A program made the translations under genes and the position numbers. This document shows, piece after piece, positions 12,101-24,074 of a stretch of DNA of 64,000 nucleotides; within the stretch, counting starts at the first letter, position 1, and each line of letters begins with the position of its first letter. Below the pieces are notes generated by a model, which did not search any database, had not been told where the DNA came from, and was given only the letters and a program-made list of their open reading frames with translations. The DNA is from Pseudomonas cremoricolorata DSM 17059 = NBRC 16634. Lineage in GTDB: Bacteria; Pseudomonadota; Gammaproteobacteria; Pseudomonadales; Pseudomonadaceae. Location of the stretch: assembly GCF_000425745.1 (NCBI RefSeq), contig NZ_AUEA01000002.1:248001-312000 (forward strand), written 5' to 3'.

Positions 12101-15100
12101 CCTGAGTGGCCGGATCGAGGCCGCGCCAGTCCTGGTAGTCGACCTCGATGCGCCCGGGTTTGTGGATGATCTGCAGCATCGCCTCGCCGGCGTTCCAGCT
12201 GAACGAGGCGCGCAAGGCTTCGTGCCGGGCCACCACGGCCTGCCAGGCGGCGGCGAAGCGCTGCGGGTCGAGGGCGCTGTCGATGCGGTAGCGGTCCTGC
12301 ATGTAGTAAAGGCCGGTGCCCGGTTCGAGCAGGGTGTGCAGGAGCATGCCCTCCTGCATCGGCGTCAGCGGGTAGACGTCTTCGATCTCGGCGCTGGGCA
12401 CCGGCAACTGTTCGATCTGCGCCTGGCTGAGCTGCGCCAGAGGGAAGTCCGACGGCGTGAAGCTGCCGTTGCCGGGGGTCAGGCAGTGCTCGATCAGCGC
12501 CAGCAGCTCACTGCGGTAGGCCGCCGCCAGCTCGGCGATGGTGGCCTCGTCGTAGCGCTCGGTGCTGAAGGTCCAGCGCAATTGCAGGGCGCCGCCATAC
12601 ACCTGGCCGTCGACGCTCAGCCAGTTGGGCAACGGCGCGTCGAGGTCATGGGCCAGGCCGCTGGGGCCATCGACCGGCTGCCACAGCGCGGTGTCGTCGA
12701 ACTGCTGGTCGAACTGGCCCAGGTAGTTGAAGGTGATGCGTGCCTGGGGCAAGGCGGCCATGCGCTCGCAGGTGCTCGGCTCGGCCAGGTAGCGCAGCAC
12801 GCCAAAGCCCAGGCCCTTGTGCGGCACCTGGCGCAGGTGCTCCTTGATCCGTTTGAGCGAATCGCCGCGGGCGGCCGCGTCGTTGCCTGGCACTGGGCTC
12901 AGGCGCAGCGGGTAGGCGTTGGTGAACCAGCCGACGCTGCGGGTCAGATCGATGTCGTCGAACAGGCCTTCACGGCCATGTCCTTCCAGTTGCACCAGCA
13001 CCTCATCGCTGCCGCTCCACTGGCACAGGGTGCGCGCCAGGGCGGTGAGCAGCAGGTCGTTGACCTGGGTGCGGTAGGCCGCCGGCGCCTGTTGCAGCAG
13101 TTGCCGGGTGTGCTCGACGCCCAGCTCGCAGCTCAAGGAGCGCGCGTGGCGCTGCAAGTTGCCGCCCTGGGGGTGATCGCACGGCAGCTCGCGGCTCACC
13201 GCGCTCAGCTCGCGCTGCCACCAGCCCGCCTCGTCACGCAGCGAATCACTGCTGGCGTAGTGCGCCAGGCGTGCCGCCCAATCGCCCATGGCGTGGGTCT
13301 TGGCGCTCAGGCTGTGGCCGCGGTACAGCGTTTGCAAATCTTCCAGCAGCACGCGCCACGACACCCCATCGACCACCAGGTGATGAATCGCCAGCAACAG
13401 CCGCTGCGCGCCGCTGGCGTCGCTCACCAGCAGCCCGCGCAGCAGCGGCCCCTGGGCCAGATCGAGGCTGCGCTGCACGTCGCTGTACAGCGCCTGGCAG
13501 TCGTCCAGGTCAGCCACGTTGGCCGTCCACAACAGGCTGTGCTCACGCTGCTCGGCAGGCGCGGCATAGTGCGCCTGCCAGCGCCCGCCCTCGGCGGTGA
13601 AGCGCAGGCCCAGGCTGTCGTGGTGGGCCAGCAGCGCGTGCAGCGCCTGCTCCAGCGCCGCGGCCTGCAACGGCTGGCGGGCGCTCAGCAGCAGCGCCTG
13701 GTTCCAGTGCTGCGGCGCCGGAACGTCGCTGTCGAAGAACCACTGCTGGATCGGCGTCAGGCCAGTGCTGCCCTGGCGCGGGCCTTGTTCGATCTGGCTC
13801 GGCGCAGCGCCCAGGGTGACCACCGCGGCGAGCGTCTGGATCGACTGGTGCTGGAACAGGTCACGCGGGGTGAACTGCAAGCCCAGTTGCCGCGCGCGGC
13901 TGACCACCTGGATCGACAGGATCGAGTCACCGCCCAGCTCGAAGAAGTTGTCCTGCACGCCCACCTGCGGCACTTGCAGCACCTCGCTCCAGACCTGCGC
14001 CAGCTGCGTTTCCAGCGCGTTGCCTGGCGCCTGGTACTGCTGGCGAGCCAGTTGCAGGTCAGGTGCCGGCAAGGCGCGGCGGTCGAGCTTGCCGTTGCCC
14101 ATCAGCGGCCACTGCGCCAGCAGCACCAGGTGCGCCGGCACCATGTAGTCGGGCAGGTGCTGGCGGGCCTGGGCCTTGACCGCTTCACGCAGCGCCTGCT
14201 GCGCCGCAGGCTCGGCATCGGCCAGCGCGCTCAGCAGGTAGCCCACCAACTGCTTGCCACCGGGCAGGTCGAGGGCCAGCACCACGGCTTCGTCCACCGC
14301 CTGATGGGCTTGCAGGCGGCTTTCGATTTCGCCCAGTTCGATGCGGAACCCGCGAATCTTCACCTGCTGGTCGGCGCGGCCAACATAGTCCACCAGGCCG
14401 TCGCTGCGCTGGCGCACCAGGTCACCGGTGCGGTACAGGCGCCCGCCGGGGGCGCCGAACGGGTCGGCGACGAAGCGTTCGGCGCTAAGCCCTGGGCGAT
14501 CGTGATAACCCTGGGCCAGACCGGCGCCACCGATGTACAGCTCGCCGATACCCCCCTGGGGCAACAGCGCCAGGTCTTCATCGAGCACGTAGCCCGTGCG
14601 CGCGCCGATCAGCCGACCAATGGGCACACTCGATTCCTGCGCAGGCACGCCATCGGCCACCCGGCAGGCCAGCGGCATCACCACGGTTTCGGTCGGGCCG
14701 TAGGCGTTGAACAGTTGCTGCGGGGCGAACGCCTCGCGCAGGCGCTGCACGTGTTCAGCCTGCAACGCTTCACCGCCGGTAATCACCAGGCGCACCGGCA
14801 AGCGCTCGCCTTGGCTTTGCAGATGCTGCGCCAGCTGGCTGCCATAGCTTGGGGTGAAGCCGAGCACGCTGACCTGCTGCTCGCGCACCAGTTGGCAGAT
14901 TTGCTCGGCGTCCCACTGCCCCTGGGCGCGCAGCACCACCCGCGCGCCACACAGCAGCGGCACCAGCAGACGCTCGCTGGCGGCATCGAAGTTGATCGAA
15001 TAGAAATGCAGCTCGCAGTCGTCGCTGCGCATGTCGAAGGCTTCGATCACCGCCAGGCAGTGCATGGCGATTTCGCCATGGCTGACCACCACGCCCTTGG

Positions 15101-18100
15101 GCTGGCCGGTGGAGCCGGAGGTGTAGATCAGGTACGCCTGATGTTGCGCCAGGCTCGCGACCTGCGGCGCCTCACTGCTGTACTCGGCCAACGCCTGGGA
15201 GTCGTCCTCCAGGCTCCAGGTAACGACACCTGCCGGCAGCTCGCCAAGGCGTTGGAGCAGCGCGCGCTGGGCCACCAGCAGGCCCAGCCGGCTGTCGCCG
15301 ATCATGTAGTGCAGGCGCTCCAGCGGGTATTCGGGGTCGAGCGGTACGTAGGCGCCGCCGGCCTTGAGGATCGCCAGCAGGCCCACCACCATCTCCAGCG
15401 AACGCTCCAGCGCCAGGCCCACCCGCACCTGCGGGCCGACCCCGCGCTGGCGCAGGGCGTGGGCCAGGCGGTTGGCCTCTCGGTCCAGCTCGGCATAGCT
15501 CAGATGCTTGCCGGCGAAGGTCAGCGCGCGTGCAGTCGGGGTACGCGCCGCCTGGGCGGCGAACAGGCCATGCACGGTGTGCTCCAGGCTCAGGTCGCGG
15601 TCGCCTTGCAGTTGGCTGAACAACGCGTGTCGCTCAGCGGCGCCGAGCATCGGCAGCTCGCTCAGGCGCTGCCCGGGGGCGTCCAGCAGGCCGCCCAGCA
15701 ACTGTTGCCAGTGCTCGGCCATGCGCGCGATGCGCGGCTCGTCGAACAGGTCGCGGCTGTAGGTCAGGCAGCAGCCAAGGCGGCCGTCGAGGTCGGTGAC
15801 TTCCAGGTACAGGTCGAACTTGGTCGCACTGGCATCGTTGACCAGGTAATCCACCTGCATGCCCAACAGCTCGCGGCTCTGCTGGAAGGCCCAGCGCTGC
15901 ACGTTGCACATCACCTGGAACAGCGGGTTGTAGGCGCTGCTGCGCGGCGGTTGCAGGGCATCGACCAACTGCTCGAAGGGCAGGTCCTGGTGCGACTGGC
16001 CTTCGATGATGGTCTGGCGTACTTGCTCGAGCAGCGCCATGGCCGGCATCTGCCCGTCCAGTTCGCAGCGCAGCACCTGGGTGTTGAGGAAGGCGCCGAT
16101 CAACCCTTCGCTTTCCGGGCGGATGCGGTTGGCCACCGGCGCGCCGATGCGCAGGTCATGCTGCCCGCTGTGGCGGTGCAGCAAGATCGCCAGGGTCGCG
16201 GTCATGGTCATGAACAGGGTCAGGCCGTGCTCGGCGTTGAAGGCATGCACGCGGGCAGCCAGCGCCGGGTCGAGGTCGAAGCGGTACAGCCCGCCGCGGT
16301 GGCTTTGCACCGCCGGGCGTGGGCGGTCGCTGGGCAGGCTCAGCAGCGGGTGTTCATCGCCCAGGCGCTGCTTCCAGTAATCGAGCTGACGCTGGCCCTC
16401 GCCGCTTTCCAGCCACTGGCGCTGCCACACGCTGTAGTCCAGGTACTGCACGGCCAGCGCTGGCAGGGGCGATTCGCGCTCGTCGACGAAGGCCTCGTAC
16501 AGCTCGCCCAGCTCGCGGGCGAAGATGTCCATCGCCCAGCCTTCGGTGACGATGTGGTGCAGGGTCAGCACGAAATGGTGCTCGCGCTCGGCGCTCTTGA
16601 CCAGGCAGGCGCGCAGCAGCGGCCCGCGCTCAAGGTCGAACGGCAAGTGCGCCTGTTCATCGGCCAGGCGCTGCAAGGCCTCACTGCGCGCAGGCGCTGC
16701 CAGGGCGCTGAAATCATGCCAGCCCAGCTGTACGCCGCTGTCGGCGGCAACGCATTGCAGCGGCTTGCCGTCGATGCTGGGGAACGTGGTGCGCAGCGCT
16801 TCGTGGCGTGCCAGCAGCGTCTGCAAGGCGCGCTCGAAGGCATCGACGTGCAGCGCACCGCGCAGCCGGGCCATGCCGCCGACGTTGTACGCCGGGCTGT
16901 CCGGCTGCATGTGCCAGAGCACCCACATGCGTTGCTGGGAATGCGACAGCGGTACTGCCTGGCGGCGGTCGATGCGTGCGATCGGGCCTTGGCGGTTGCG
17001 CTCACCGGCGGCCTGGACCCTGGCGATTTCAGCGCAGAAGGCGCCCAGCTCGCAGGCGTCGAACAGCGCCTTGAGCGGCAGCTCGACGTCACAGGCCTGA
17101 CGGCAGCGCGAGACGATCTGGGTGGCCAGCAGCGAGTGCCCGCCCAGGGCGAAGAAATCATCGTGCAGGCCGACCTGCGCCAGGCCCAGCACCTCGCACC
17201 AGATCGCCGCCACCTGGATTTCCAGGCCAGTGCGCGGAGCAACGTGCTGACGCTGCTGCCAGGTCGGTGCCGGCAGTGCGCTGCGGTCGATCTTGCCGCT
17301 CGGCCCCAGCGGCATCTGCGCCACATGCAGCAGTTGCGCCGGCACCATGTACGCCGGCAATTGCGCGGCCAGGGTGGCGAGCAGGCGCTCGCTCTGCTCG
17401 CGGCCACTGTAGTAACCCAGCAACTGCGCGCCCACGGCATCGACATGGATCAGCACCACGGCCTGTTCGACGCCCTCCTGGGCCAGCAGGCAGGCCTGCA
17501 CTTCTTCCGGCTCGACGCGAAAACCGCGCACTTTCACCTGCTGATCGAGGCGGCCGAGGTATTCCAGGGCCTGATGCTGGACGTTCCAGCGGGCGCGGTC
17601 ACCGCTGCGGTACAGGCGCTCGCCGTGGCCATCGGCACGCGGCACGAAGCGCTCGGCGGTCAGCCCTGGCCGGCCGAGGTAACCGCGGGCCAGGCCCAGG
17701 CCACCCAGGCACAGCTCGCCGGGCACACCCGGGGCGCTCAGTTGCAGCTCATCATCGAGCACCTGGCAGATGACGTTGCCCAGCGGCCGACCGATCGGCG
17801 ACAACCCACCGTCGCTGGCCTGGCAGCGCCAGTGGGTGACGTTGATGGCGGTTTCGGTGGGGCCATAGCGGTTGTCCAGCAGTGCTTGCGGCCACAGCTG
17901 CAAGACCCGGTCGCGCAGCGCCGCGGGCAACGCCTCGCCGCCGCTGAAGATGCGCCGCAGGCTGCTGCAGGCGGCCGCCAGCGGTTCGTGCACGAACACC
18001 TGCAACAGGGGCGGCACGAAGTGCACGGTGGTCACGCCGAACTGCTGCACCAGCGCCGCGATGCGCTGCGGGTCGCGGTGTTCGCCCGGTCCTGCGAGCA

Positions 18101-21100
18101 CCAGCGAGCAGCCGCTGAGCAGCGGCCAGAAGCATTCCCAGACCGAAACGTCGAAGCTGATCGGCGCCTTTTGCAACAGTACATCGTCAGCGCTGAGGCC
18201 GTAGTGAGCCTGCATCCACTGCAAGCGTTCGGCCACTGCCGCATGGGTGTTGCCGACGCCTTTGGGCTGGCCTGTGGAGCCGGAGGTGTAGATGACATAG
18301 GCCAGGTTGTCGCCGTGCAGCGTCACCCGCGGCGGCTGGCTCGGCCAGTTGTCCAGGTGCAGTTGGTCGAGGGCGATGGCGCTGACCCCTTCGCACTGCG
18401 GCAAGCGCGCCAGCAGGCCGCTGTGGCTGAGCAGCAGCGCGGCGCCGCAGTCACTGAGCATGAAGGCCAGACGTTCGGCCGGATAATCGACATCCAGCGG
18501 CACATAGGCGCCCCCGGCCTTGACGATCGCCAGCAGGCCGACCAGCAACTGCGGCGAACGCTCCAGGGCAATCGCCACGCACGTGTCGGGGCCGACGCCT
18601 TTGTCACGCAGGTAATGCGCCAGACGGTTGGCCTGCTGGTGCAGGCTGGCGTAGCTCAGGCTACCGCCGTCCCAGTGCAGGGCGATGCGCTCGCCACACA
18701 GCCGCGCCTGCTCGTTGAGTTGTTCGGGCAGCCAGCGCGTGGCGGGCGTCGCCGCTGCCTGGCCCCAGGTCAGCAACTGCTGGCGGCTGTCGCTATCGAG
18801 CAACTGCACCTCACCGATGGCCACCTGCGGCTGGGCACACACCTGCTCCAGCAGGGCCAGCAGGTGCGCGCCAAGGCGCTGCACCGTACTGGCGTCGAAC
18901 AGCTCGGCGGCGTAGTCGAAGGCCAGGGTCAGGCGGCCCTGGTGGTCCTCCTCGCTGTGCAGTTGCAGGTCGAACTTAACCTGGCGGCTGTGCCAGGGCA
19001 GTTCCTCGGCGAGCAATCCGGGCAAGCGCCGCAGCGCCGACAGGTCGCGCTGCTGATGGTTGAACATGACCTGGAACAGCCCCTGCTCGCGGGCCTCGGG
19101 CAGCGCCTCGAGCAGTTGCTCGAAGGGCAGGTCCTGATGGGCCTGGGCCTCGAGGGTGCGTTGGCGCACCTGCTCGAGCAGCGCGGCGAACGGCAGGCGC
19201 GGGTCGAGTTCGGCGCGCAGCACCTGGGTGTTGATGAAGAAGCCGACCAGGCCTTGGGTCGCCAACAGCGGTCGGTTGGCGTTGGGCACGCCGACGCGGA
19301 TGTCGGCCTGGCCGGTATAGCGGTGCAGCAGCGCCTGCCAGCCGGCCAGCAAGACCATGAACAGACTGGCCTGCTGCGCCTGCGCCAGGGTCTGCAGGGC
19401 GCTGGTCAGCGGCGCCGGCACTTTCACACTCAGGCGCGCGGCGCGCTGGCTGTGCAGGGTACTGCGCGGGTGATCGGGGTGCAGGTCGAGCACCGGCAGG
19501 GCATCGCCCAACTGCTGTTGCCAGTAGGCCAACTGCCGCGCGCCCTCACCCTCGGCCAGCCACTGGCGTTGCCAGATGCCGTGGTCGGCGCTGCCCAGCG
19601 CCAGCGCCGGTAGTGTGGCGCCTGGGTCGGCGTACAACCGGGCGAATTCATCGAGCAGGATGTTCAGCGACCAGCCGTCAGCGACGATGTGGTGCAGGGT
19701 CACCCACAGCTGATGCAGCTCATCGTCCAGGCGTACCAGGGTCACCCGCAGCAGCGGGCCCTGGCGCAGGTCGAACGGCTGTTGCGCCTCCTCTTCGCGC
19801 AGCGCCAGCACCTGCTGCGGCGCAAGCCCGCGGCAGTCGCGCTGCTGCACGCTGAACGGCTGCGCCGGCTGGATGTGTTGCAGGGCCTGGCCGTCGACCT
19901 CGCTGAACAGCGTGCGCAACGCCTCATGACGCGCGACCAGTACCTGGAAGGCAGCCTGCACCGCGGCCACGTCCAGCTCGCCGCGCAGGCTCAGCCCGGC
20001 GGGGATGTTGTAGGCCGCCGACTCGGGCTGCAGTTGCCACAGCAGCCACAGGCGATTCTGCGCCAACGACTGCGCCAGGGCGCGGTCGCGCGGCTGACGG
20101 ATCATGGCCGGGCTGGTCGACGGCGCAGCGCCCAGCAGCGCGGCCACCGCGGCGCTGTAATCGGCCAACAGCGGCGCTTCGAACAGGGTGCGCAGGCTCA
20201 ACGCCACGCCCAGTTCATCGCTGAGCCGCGCGGTTAGCTGCGCGGCGGCGATGGAGTTGCCGCCCAGCAGCAGGAAGTGGTCATCGGCGGCCACGCGCTC
20301 GAGCTTGAGCTGCTCGCACCACAGCGCGGCGATGCGCTGCTGCAAGTCACCGGCAGCTACGGCTGCTGGCGCGGCAGGTTGAGCCGGCAGCGGGAAGCGT
20401 GCATAGCAATCGAGGCTGCCATCGCCCAGCCGCTGACGGCAGGCCGAGCGTTGCAGCTTGCCGCTGGAGGTCTTTGGCAGTCCACCTGGGTTGAGCAGCA
20501 GCACCACCGCCGGGGCCTGGTTGCAGGCTTCGGCCAGCACTTGGCGGATGTGCTTGATCAGGCTGTCGGCCGGGGTGCTCTTCTGCACCCCTCGGCCCAC
20601 CTCCACAGCCACGCCGATACCCTCCGCGCCATCGTGCTCGACAGCGAACACCGCCACCCGGCCCTTGCGCAGGCCCGGCACTTCGCGCTCGAGGGTCAGT
20701 TCCAGGTCCTGCGGGTAGAGGTTCTGCCCGCGCACGATGAGCAAGTCTTTCAGGCGGCCGCTGACGAACAGCTCGCCGCCGCGCAGAAAGCCCAGATCGC
20801 CGGTGCGCAGCCAGGTCTGGCCGTCACGCTCGACGAAGGTCCGCGCAGTGGCTTCGGGGTTGCGCCAGTAGCCTTGGGCAATGCTCGGCCCGGCGGCCCA
20901 GATTTCGCCAACCTGGTTGTCGGCCAGCGGTTGCAGGCTCTGCGTGTCCACCACCTGTACGGCGTGCCCTGGCTGGGCGAAGCCGCAGCCCATCAGCACG
21001 CTGTCGTGGCCAGGCTCCACCCGGTGCGCGGCGAACGCCTCGGCTTCGATGCCCAGCGCGGCGATACCCGCGCCGCGCCGGCTGCCACTGACGAACAGCG

Positions 21101-22100
21101 TGGCCTCGGCCAGGCCATAGCTGGCGAAGAAGCTCGACGCGCCGAAATGGCAGGCGGCGAAGCGCTCGGCAAAGGCTTGGAGGGTGTCGTGGCGGATTGG
21201 CTCGGAGCCCGAATAGGCCACCCGCCAGCGGCTCAGGTCGAGCTCGGCCAGAGCGGCGTCGCTGACCCGCTCGCTGCACAGGCGGTAGGCGAAGTCCGGG
21301 CCGCCGCTGATGGTGCCGCCGTATTCACTGATCGCCTGCAACCAGCGCTGCGGCCGTGCGAGGAAATAGCCAGGCGACATCAGCACGCAGGGCACGCCGC
21401 TGAAGATCGGTTGCAGCAGCCCGCCGATCAGGCCCATGTCGTGGTACAGCGGCAGCCAGCTGACGATGACGTCATCGGGGTTGAGGTCGATGCCAAAGCC
21501 CTGGCGAATCAGTTGCTCGTTGGCCACCAGGTTGCCATGGCTGACCTGCACGCCCTTGGGCAAGGCGGTGGAGCCAGAGGTGTATTGCAGGAAGGCGATG
21601 TCGTGCGGCGCCAGCTCTGGCGCCTGCCAGTTGTCTGCCAGCGCGGGGTCGAGGTGGTCGACCGAAAGCAGCTGCGGCGCATCGATGCGGGTCAGCGCCT
21701 CCAGCTCGCCGAGGCTGCTGGCCAGGGCCTCGACGGTCAGCAGCAGGCGCGGCTGGGCATCGTCGATGATCGACAGCAAGCGCTGCTGGTGATGCTGGCG
21801 GGCAGATTCGGGTGGGTAGGCCGGCACGGCGATGACACCGGCATACAGGCAGCCGAAGAACGCCGCCACGTAATCGGCGCCGCTTGGGAACAGCAGCACC
21901 GCCCGCTCGCCGAACCCGGCGCGGGCCTGCAACGCCGCGGCGATGCTGCGCGCACGCTGATCGAGATCCCGGTAGCTGAGCACCGCCTGGTCGCGGGGAT
22001 CGTCCGCCAGAAAGCGCAAGGCGACCTGCTCGGGGGTGCTCGCAGCGCGTTGGCGCAGGGCCTGGACCAGCGTGAGCGGGAGTTCGAAGGCGTCCATCAT
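9147..22100 (-). CDS. pvdL: Pyoverdine chromophore peptide synthetase PvdL
   Basis: The product is 4317 residues and begins with an acyl-CoA ligase domain (about 1-570) instead of a condensation domain, the hallmark of PvdL. The order by motif is: carrier GGNS (~612); condensation HHIVADG; adenylation YTSGSTG (~1270); carrier GGHS (~1653); condensation HHIVTEG; second adenylation; carrier GGDS (~2720); epimerase HHLVVDG (~2907); condensation NHHILIDAW (~3377); third adenylation (~3860); final carrier GGHS (~4253). There is no thioesterase, as expected for a synthetase that hands its chain on. The third adenylation pocket reads D-I-W-E-L-T-A-D-D by eye, a known 2,4-diaminobutyrate code. In the family the first two select Glu and Tyr (epimerised). 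AGGA precedes the ATG. Confidence 0.95.
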   Translation of the reverse strand: MMDAFELPLTLVQALRQRAASTPEQVALRFLADDPRDQAVLSYRDLDQRARSIAAALQARAGFGERAVLLFPSGADYVAAFFGCLYAGVIAVPAYPPESARQHHQQRLLSIIDDAQPRLLLTVEALASSLGELEALTRIDAPQLLSVDHLDPALADNWQAPELAPHDIAFLQYTSGSTALPKGVQVSHGNLVANEQLIRQGFGIDLNPDDVIVSWLPLYHDMGLIGGLLQPIFSGVPCVLMSPGYFLARPQRWLQAISEYGGTISGGPDFAYRLCSERVSDAALAELDLSRWRVAYSGSEPIRHDTLQAFAERFAACHFGASSFFASYGLAEATLFVSGSRRGAGIAALGIEAEAFAAHRVEPGHDSVLMGCGFAQPGHAVQVVDTQSLQPLADNQVGEIWAAGPSIAQGYWRNPEATARTFVERDGQTWLRTGDLGFLRGGELFVSGRLKDLLIVRGQNLYPQDLELTLEREVPGLRKGRVAVFAVEHDGAEGIGVAVEVGRGVQKSTPADSLIKHIRQVLAEACNQAPAVVLLLNPGGLPKTSSGKLQRSACRQRLGDGSLDCYARFPLPAQPAAPAAVAAGDLQQRIAALWCEQLKLERVAADDHFLLLGGNSIAAAQLTARLSDELGVALSLRTLFEAPLLADYSAAVAALLGAAPSTSPAMIRQPRDRALAQSLAQNRLWLLWQLQPESAAYNIPAGLSLRGELDVAAVQAAFQVLVARHEALRTLFSEVDGQALQHIQPAQPFSVQQRDCRGLAPQQVLALREEEAQQPFDLRQGPLLRVTLVRLDDELHQLWVTLHHIVADGWSLNILLDEFARLYADPGATLPALALGSADHGIWQRQWLAEGEGARQLAYWQQQLGDALPVLDLHPDHPRSTLHSQRAARLSVKVPAPLTSALQTLAQAQQASLFMVLLAGWQALLHRYTGQADIRVGVPNANRPLLATQGLVGFFINTQVLRAELDPRLPFAALLEQVRQRTLEAQAHQDLPFEQLLEALPEAREQGLFQVMFNHQQRDLSALRRLPGLLAEELPWHSRQVKFDLQLHSEEDHQGRLTLAFDYAAELFDASTVQRLGAHLLALLEQVCAQPQVAIGEVQLLDSDSRQQLLTWGQAAATPATRWLPEQLNEQARLCGERIALHWDGGSLSYASLHQQANRLAHYLRDKGVGPDTCVAIALERSPQLLVGLLAIVKAGGAYVPLDVDYPAERLAFMLSDCGAALLLSHSGLLARLPQCEGVSAIALDQLHLDNWPSQPPRVTLHGDNLAYVIYTSGSTGQPKGVGNTHAAVAERLQWMQAHYGLSADDVLLQKAPISFDVSVWECFWPLLSGCSLVLAGPGEHRDPQRIAALVQQFGVTTVHFVPPLLQVFVHEPLAAACSSLRRIFSGGEALPAALRDRVLQLWPQALLDNRYGPTETAINVTHWRCQASDGGLSPIGRPLGNVICQVLDDELQLSAPGVPGELCLGGLGLARGYLGRPGLTAERFVPRADGHGERLYRSGDRARWNVQHQALEYLGRLDQQVKVRGFRVEPEEVQACLLAQEGVEQAVVLIHVDAVGAQLLGYYSGREQSERLLATLAAQLPAYMVPAQLLHVAQMPLGPSGKIDRSALPAPTWQQRQHVAPRTGLEIQVAAIWCEVLGLAQVGLHDDFFALGGHSLLATQIVSRCRQACDVELPLKALFDACELGAFCAEIARVQAAGERNRQGPIARIDRRQAVPLSHSQQRMWVLWHMQPDSPAYNVGGMARLRGALHVDAFERALQTLLARHEALRTTFPSIDGKPLQCVAADSGVQLGWHDFSALAAPARSEALQRLADEQAHLPFDLERGPLLRACLVKSAEREHHFVLTLHHIVTEGWAMDIFARELGELYEAFVDERESPLPALAVQYLDYSVWQRQWLESGEGQRQLDYWKQRLGDEHPLLSLPSDRPRPAVQSHRGGLYRFDLDPALAARVHAFNAEHGLTLFMTMTATLAILLHRHSGQHDLRIGAPVANRIRPESEGLIGAFLNTQVLRCELDGQMPAMALLEQVRQTIIEGQSHQDLPFEQLVDALQPPRSSAYNPLFQVMCNVQRWAFQQSRELLGMQVDYLVNDASATKFDLYLEVTDLDGRLGCCLTYSRDLFDEPRIARMAEHWQQLLGGLLDAPGQRLSELPMLGAAERHALFSQLQGDRDLSLEHTVHGLFAAQAARTPTARALTFAGKHLSYAELDREANRLAHALRQRGVGPQVRVGLALERSLEMVVGLLAILKAGGAYVPLDPEYPLERLHYMIGDSRLGLLVAQRALLQRLGELPAGVVTWSLEDDSQALAEYSSEAPQVASLAQHQAYLIYTSGSTGQPKGVVVSHGEIAMHCLAVIEAFDMRSDDCELHFYSINFDAASERLLVPLLCGARVVLRAQGQWDAEQICQLVREQQVSVLGFTPSYGSQLAQHLQSQGERLPVRLVITGGEALQAEHVQRLREAFAPQQLFNAYGPTETVVMPLACRVADGVPAQESSVPIGRLIGARTGYVLDEDLALLPQGGIGELYIGGAGLAQGYHDRPGLSAERFVADPFGAPGGRLYRTGDLVRQRSDGLVDYVGRADQQVKIRGFRIELGEIESRLQAHQAVDEAVVLALDLPGGKQLVGYLLSALADAEPAAQQALREAVKAQARQHLPDYMVPAHLVLLAQWPLMGNGKLDRRALPAPDLQLARQQYQAPGNALETQLAQVWSEVLQVPQVGVQDNFFELGGDSILSIQVVSRARQLGLQFTPRDLFQHQSIQTLAAVVTLGAAPSQIEQGPRQGSTGLTPIQQWFFDSDVPAPQHWNQALLLSARQPLQAAALEQALHALLAHHDSLGLRFTAEGGRWQAHYAAPAEQREHSLLWTANVADLDDCQALYSDVQRSLDLAQGPLLRGLLVSDASGAQRLLLAIHHLVVDGVSWRVLLEDLQTLYRGHSLSAKTHAMGDWAARLAHYASSDSLRDEAGWWQRELSAVSRELPCDHPQGGNLQRHARSLSCELGVEHTRQLLQQAPAAYRTQVNDLLLTALARTLCQWSGSDEVLVQLEGHGREGLFDDIDLTRSVGWFTNAYPLRLSPVPGNDAAARGDSLKRIKEHLRQVPHKGLGFGVLRYLAEPSTCERMAALPQARITFNYLGQFDQQFDDTALWQPVDGPSGLAHDLDAPLPNWLSVDGQVYGGALQLRWTFSTERYDEATIAELAAAYRSELLALIEHCLTPGNGSFTPSDFPLAQLSQAQIEQLPVPSAEIEDVYPLTPMQEGMLLHTLLEPGTGLYYMQDRYRIDSALDPQRFAAAWQAVVARHEALRASFSWNAGEAMLQIIHKPGRIEVDYQDWRGLDPATQEARLQALHKAEREAGFALLERPPFHLRLLRVDEQRYWFMMSNHHILIDAWCRSLLMNDFFVIYQALAEGAQAQLAPPPRYRDYIAWLQRQGLDDARQWWQRNLTGFERATAIPSDRPLRHAHAGDGMLVGDCYTRLEVAQGARLRELAQAHQLTVNTFAQAAWALVLARYSGERDVLFGVTVAGRPVSLPQMQRTVGLFINSVALRVQLPAADERCSVRQWLRGLLERNMELREYEYLPLVAIQACSELPKGQPLFDSLFVFENAPVESAVLDHAQQFNASSDSGRTHTNFPLTAVCYPGDDLGLHLSFDQRYFDTPTVERLLAEFKRLLLALVERFDGDMAALPLLGEQERRFLLDDCNRSTRDYPLQRSYVELFEAQVAAHPQRTVARCLEASFDYAGLNLAGNRLGHALREAGVQPDQPVALLAERGLPLLGMIVGSFKAGAGYLPLDPSLPSARLQRIVELSRTPLLVCTAACAAQAEALLDQLDALVRPRLLVWEQVQASAVASHNPGIYSGPQHLAYVIYTSGSTGLPKGVMVEQRGMLNNQLSKVPYLALDEHDVIAQTASQSFDISVWQFLAAPLFGACVEIVPNAIAHDPQALLAHVEASGISVLESVPSLIQGMLADTHQALPRLRWMLPTGEAMPPELAAQWLQRYPQVGLVNAYGPAECSDDVAFFRVDAASTQGTYLPIGTPTDNNRLYLYGEEQQLVPLGSVGELCVAGTGVGRGYVGDPQRTALAFVPHADGAPGERLYRTGDLARRRADGVLEYVGRIDHQVKIRGYRIELGEIEARLHEQPELRDAAVAVQHGDNGAHLVGYLVAAQGISADDSLLDRLKQRLRAELPEYMVPLHFAWLEQLPHNANGKLDRKALPAIDIGGQLRGDYLAPRDELEQRLAEIWADVLRLERVGVRDSFFELGGHSLLATQIASRVHKGLQLDLPLRAMFECSTVEALAEYVRGLQGSVLDDDKVERLSDLMAELEAL

Positions 22101-22192
22101 GGAATGTTCCTGCCAGAGTCTGGGTAGGTCGCGCCGCGCCAGGGCGCCATGTCTGGCGCAGCGTGGGGCGGCGGTGAGAAGTACTCTGAGGA

Positions 22193-22216
22193 ACGGATGG
22201 CCCTGAGCAGAAATTA
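22193..22216 (-). promoter_or_regulatory. PvdS-type (iron starvation) promoter of pvdL
   Basis: On the minus strand the site reads TAATT, 16 bases, then CGT. The iron-starvation box recognised by PvdS-type sigma factors is TAAAT-N16-CGT, so one base differs and the spacing is exact. It lies about 93 bp upstream of the pvdL start, and pvdS itself is the divergent neighbour. Confidence 0.7.
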
Positions 22217-22311
22217 CTACCTGGGCGGCGCGCCAGGCCAGGCGCCGGCTGGCGACTCATAGCCAGGAACGCGAGCGATAGAACGAAAAAGTTAGAAACT
22301 AATTAACTTTC

Positions 22312-22330
22312 GCAATTGACAATCATTATC
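22312..22330 (+). promoter_or_regulatory. Fur box upstream of pvdS
   Basis: The 19-mer matches the classical Fur consensus at 15 of 19 positions by eye, with the right half (AATCATTATC) perfect. It lies about 82 bp before the pvdS ATG. Fur with iron would shut off pvdS and, through it, pvdL. Confidence 0.8.
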
Positions 22331-22411
22331 ATCTTGAATAGCGTGTCGACCGTCTTGGGACGCGCCGGATCGATGCCGCGTCCTTCTCCTTCTTGAGACC
22401 AGGTGATTTCC

Positions 22412-22942
22412 ATGGCGGAACAACTATCCACAAGTAAGTGCGATTCACCCCTGCTCCAAGCCTTCGTCGACAACCGCAACATTCTGGTGAAGATCGCCGC
22501 CCGCATCACCGGCTGCCGCTCGCGCGCCGAAGATGTGGTGCAGGACGCATTCTTCCGCCTGGCGTCGGCACCGCAGATCACCTCGTCGTTCAAGGCCCAG
22601 CTCAGCTACCTGTTCCAGATCGTGCGCAACCTGGCCATCGATCACTACCGCAAGCAGGCCATGGAGCAGAAGTACTCCGGCAGCGAGGAAGAAGGCCTCA
22701 ACGTGGTGCTGCTCAATGCCTCGCCCGAAGCCAGCCACATCAACTTCAGCACCCTTGAACACATCGCCGAAGCGCTCAACGAACTGCCCCAGCGCACCCG
22801 CTACGCCTTCGAGATGTACCGCCTGCACGGCGTCCCGCAGAAGGACATCGCCAAGGAACTGGGGGTGTCACCGACGCTGGTCAACTTCATGATCCGCGAC
22901 GCCCTGATCCACTGCCGCAAGACCGCCAACCGCCAAGGTTGA
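22412..22942 (+). CDS. pvdS: Iron-starvation sigma factor PvdS
   Basis: The product is 176 residues, an ECF sigma factor. Region 2 (LVKIAARITGCRSRAEDVVQDAFFRL, YLFQIVRNLAIDHYRKQ) directs -10 recognition, and region 4 (LNELPQRTRYAFEMYRLHGV, KDIAKELGVSPTLVNFMIRDAL) contacts the -35 box. The sequence is close to PvdS of P. aeruginosa as I know it, and it is expected to direct transcription of pyoverdine genes. The ATG at 22412 is preceded by AGGTG at 7 nt; a GTG three codons earlier overlaps that site and is less likely. A Fur box lies upstream. In P. aeruginosa PvdS is held by the anti-sigma FpvR; no such gene is in this window. Confidence 0.95.
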   Translation: MAEQLSTSKCDSPLLQAFVDNRNILVKIAARITGCRSRAEDVVQDAFFRLASAPQITSSFKAQLSYLFQIVRNLAIDHYRKQAMEQKYSGSEEEGLNVVLLNASPEASHINFSTLEHIAEALNELPQRTRYAFEMYRLHGVPQKDIAKELGVSPTLVNFMIRDALIHCRKTANRQG

Positions 22943-22957
22943 TAACGCCAAGGGCTT

Positions 22958-22975
22958 GCCCGGCCAGCGCCGGGC
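22958..22975. terminator. Hairpin between pvdS and the acetyltransferase gene
   Basis: A perfect 7-bp GC-rich stem with a 4-nt loop lies between two convergent genes that are only 49 bp apart. No T-run is visible. It probably serves both strands. Confidence 0.5.
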
Positions 22976-22991
22976 GCCCTGCCCGCCCGCC

Positions 22992-24017
22992 TCACGCCAA
23001 CTGGCAGCGCTCGAAGAAGCGCTCGCGTCCAAGCACCATCAACGCCGCGCGCTTGTGCGGGAAATCGAATTCCTTGTCGCAGTGAAACCCCTGGCGCTGC
23101 ATGTACTCGATCATGCGCTGGTTGTCGGCCCGCGGCTCGGCCACCACGCGCTGGGTGCGCGGGTCATCGAGAAACAGGTAATGCACCAGCGCCGACATCC
23201 AGCTGGCGACTTTATGCGGCCCGCGCTGGTGCTCTTCGCCGACCAGCATGTGGATGCCGCGGTCGTAGTCGTGCGCGTCATAGAACGGGGCGATGCGGTC
23301 TTCCTTGGCCCAATAGGCTTCGAAATAGGCGAACGGCTGGTCATCGAAGCAGCCGATCAGGGTCAGCGCATGGGGATCGGCGGCGAGCCTTGCCAGGTAC
23401 TGCTGGTGTTGCTCGAGGCTGCCGCCCTCCTGCCAGAAGGCCAGCACCCGCGGGTTGTTCTGCCAACGGTTGAAGCGCGCAAGGTCCTGGTCGATGTCCA
23501 GCGTGCGCAGCGACACCCAGGCGCCCAGGCGCGTGTCAAAACGTCGATACACCTCGCCCACGGGCTTGCCTGGCCGGCGCGGATGGCGCTTGCCCTCGCT
23601 CATCAGCATCTGCTGGGGAAACGCCGGGCATTGCGCAGCGCCCAGCCAGGGCTGCGGCAATTGCCAGAACAGCGCGCGCTCGCACAGCAGCAGTTCTGCC
23701 TGCTCGGTTGCAAGCAGCAAGCCACTGTCGAGCGCCGCCGCCAGGCCCGGCCCGCCGCTGGCCGGCTGGCGCCAGAGCAGACGCTGGCACTGCACATCGC
23801 TTGCGAACATCCAGTAGCAGGCCGCCCACAGCGCGTGCTGAGCGCGCTCGTGGCACAGTTCCAGCACCTGCAATTGCGGGATGTCGCCCGGCAACACGCG
23901 CAGCTCGATCAGCGCCCGGCCCTCCCAGCTCAGGCTCAGCCGATCGTGCTGCAAGCGCCCTTGCAGGCTGCGCCAACGGGGCGGGTGAAGTGACAGCGAC
24001 GGGTCGGTGGCAGGCAT
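22992..24017 (-). CDS. GNAT acetyltransferase of the siderophore type (IucB/RhbD/PvdY-like)
   Basis: The product is 341 residues. The last ~190 residues form the GNAT domain found in siderophore hydroxylysine/hydroxyornithine acetylases: a start at RRFDTRLGAWVSLRTLD, then FNRWQNNPRVLAFW, the acetyl-CoA region, and a C-terminal RVVAEPRADNQRMIEYMQRQGF. The N-terminal ~150 residues are a second, poorly conserved domain typical of this subfamily. It likely acetylates or otherwise acylates a hydroxamate side chain of pyoverdine in the cytoplasm. The location directly after pvdS supports a siderophore role. The ATG at 24017 is chosen over a GTG at 24044. The exact substrate cannot be read from sequence. 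Confidence 0.8.
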   Translation of the reverse strand: MPATDPSLSLHPPRWRSLQGRLQHDRLSLSWEGRALIELRVLPGDIPQLQVLELCHERAQHALWAACYWMFASDVQCQRLLWRQPASGGPGLAAALDSGLLLATEQAELLLCERALFWQLPQPWLGAAQCPAFPQQMLMSEGKRHPRRPGKPVGEVYRRFDTRLGAWVSLRTLDIDQDLARFNRWQNNPRVLAFWQEGGSLEQHQQYLARLAADPHALTLIGCFDDQPFAYFEAYWAKEDRIAPFYDAHDYDRGIHMLVGEEHQRGPHKVASWMSALVHYLFLDDPRTQRVVAEPRADNQRMIEYMQRQGFHCDKEFDFPHKRAALMVLGRERFFERCQLA

Positions 24018-24074
24018 GCTCGAGGCTCGACAGGAAAAGGACACCTTGCAGAAACGTCGCCAGCGCCCGGGAAT

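Noticed and set aside
10287..19613. A 3108-codon open frame on the plus strand
   Set aside because: It is antisense to pvdL. GC-rich third positions leave long antisense frames open; composition is unlike a protein.
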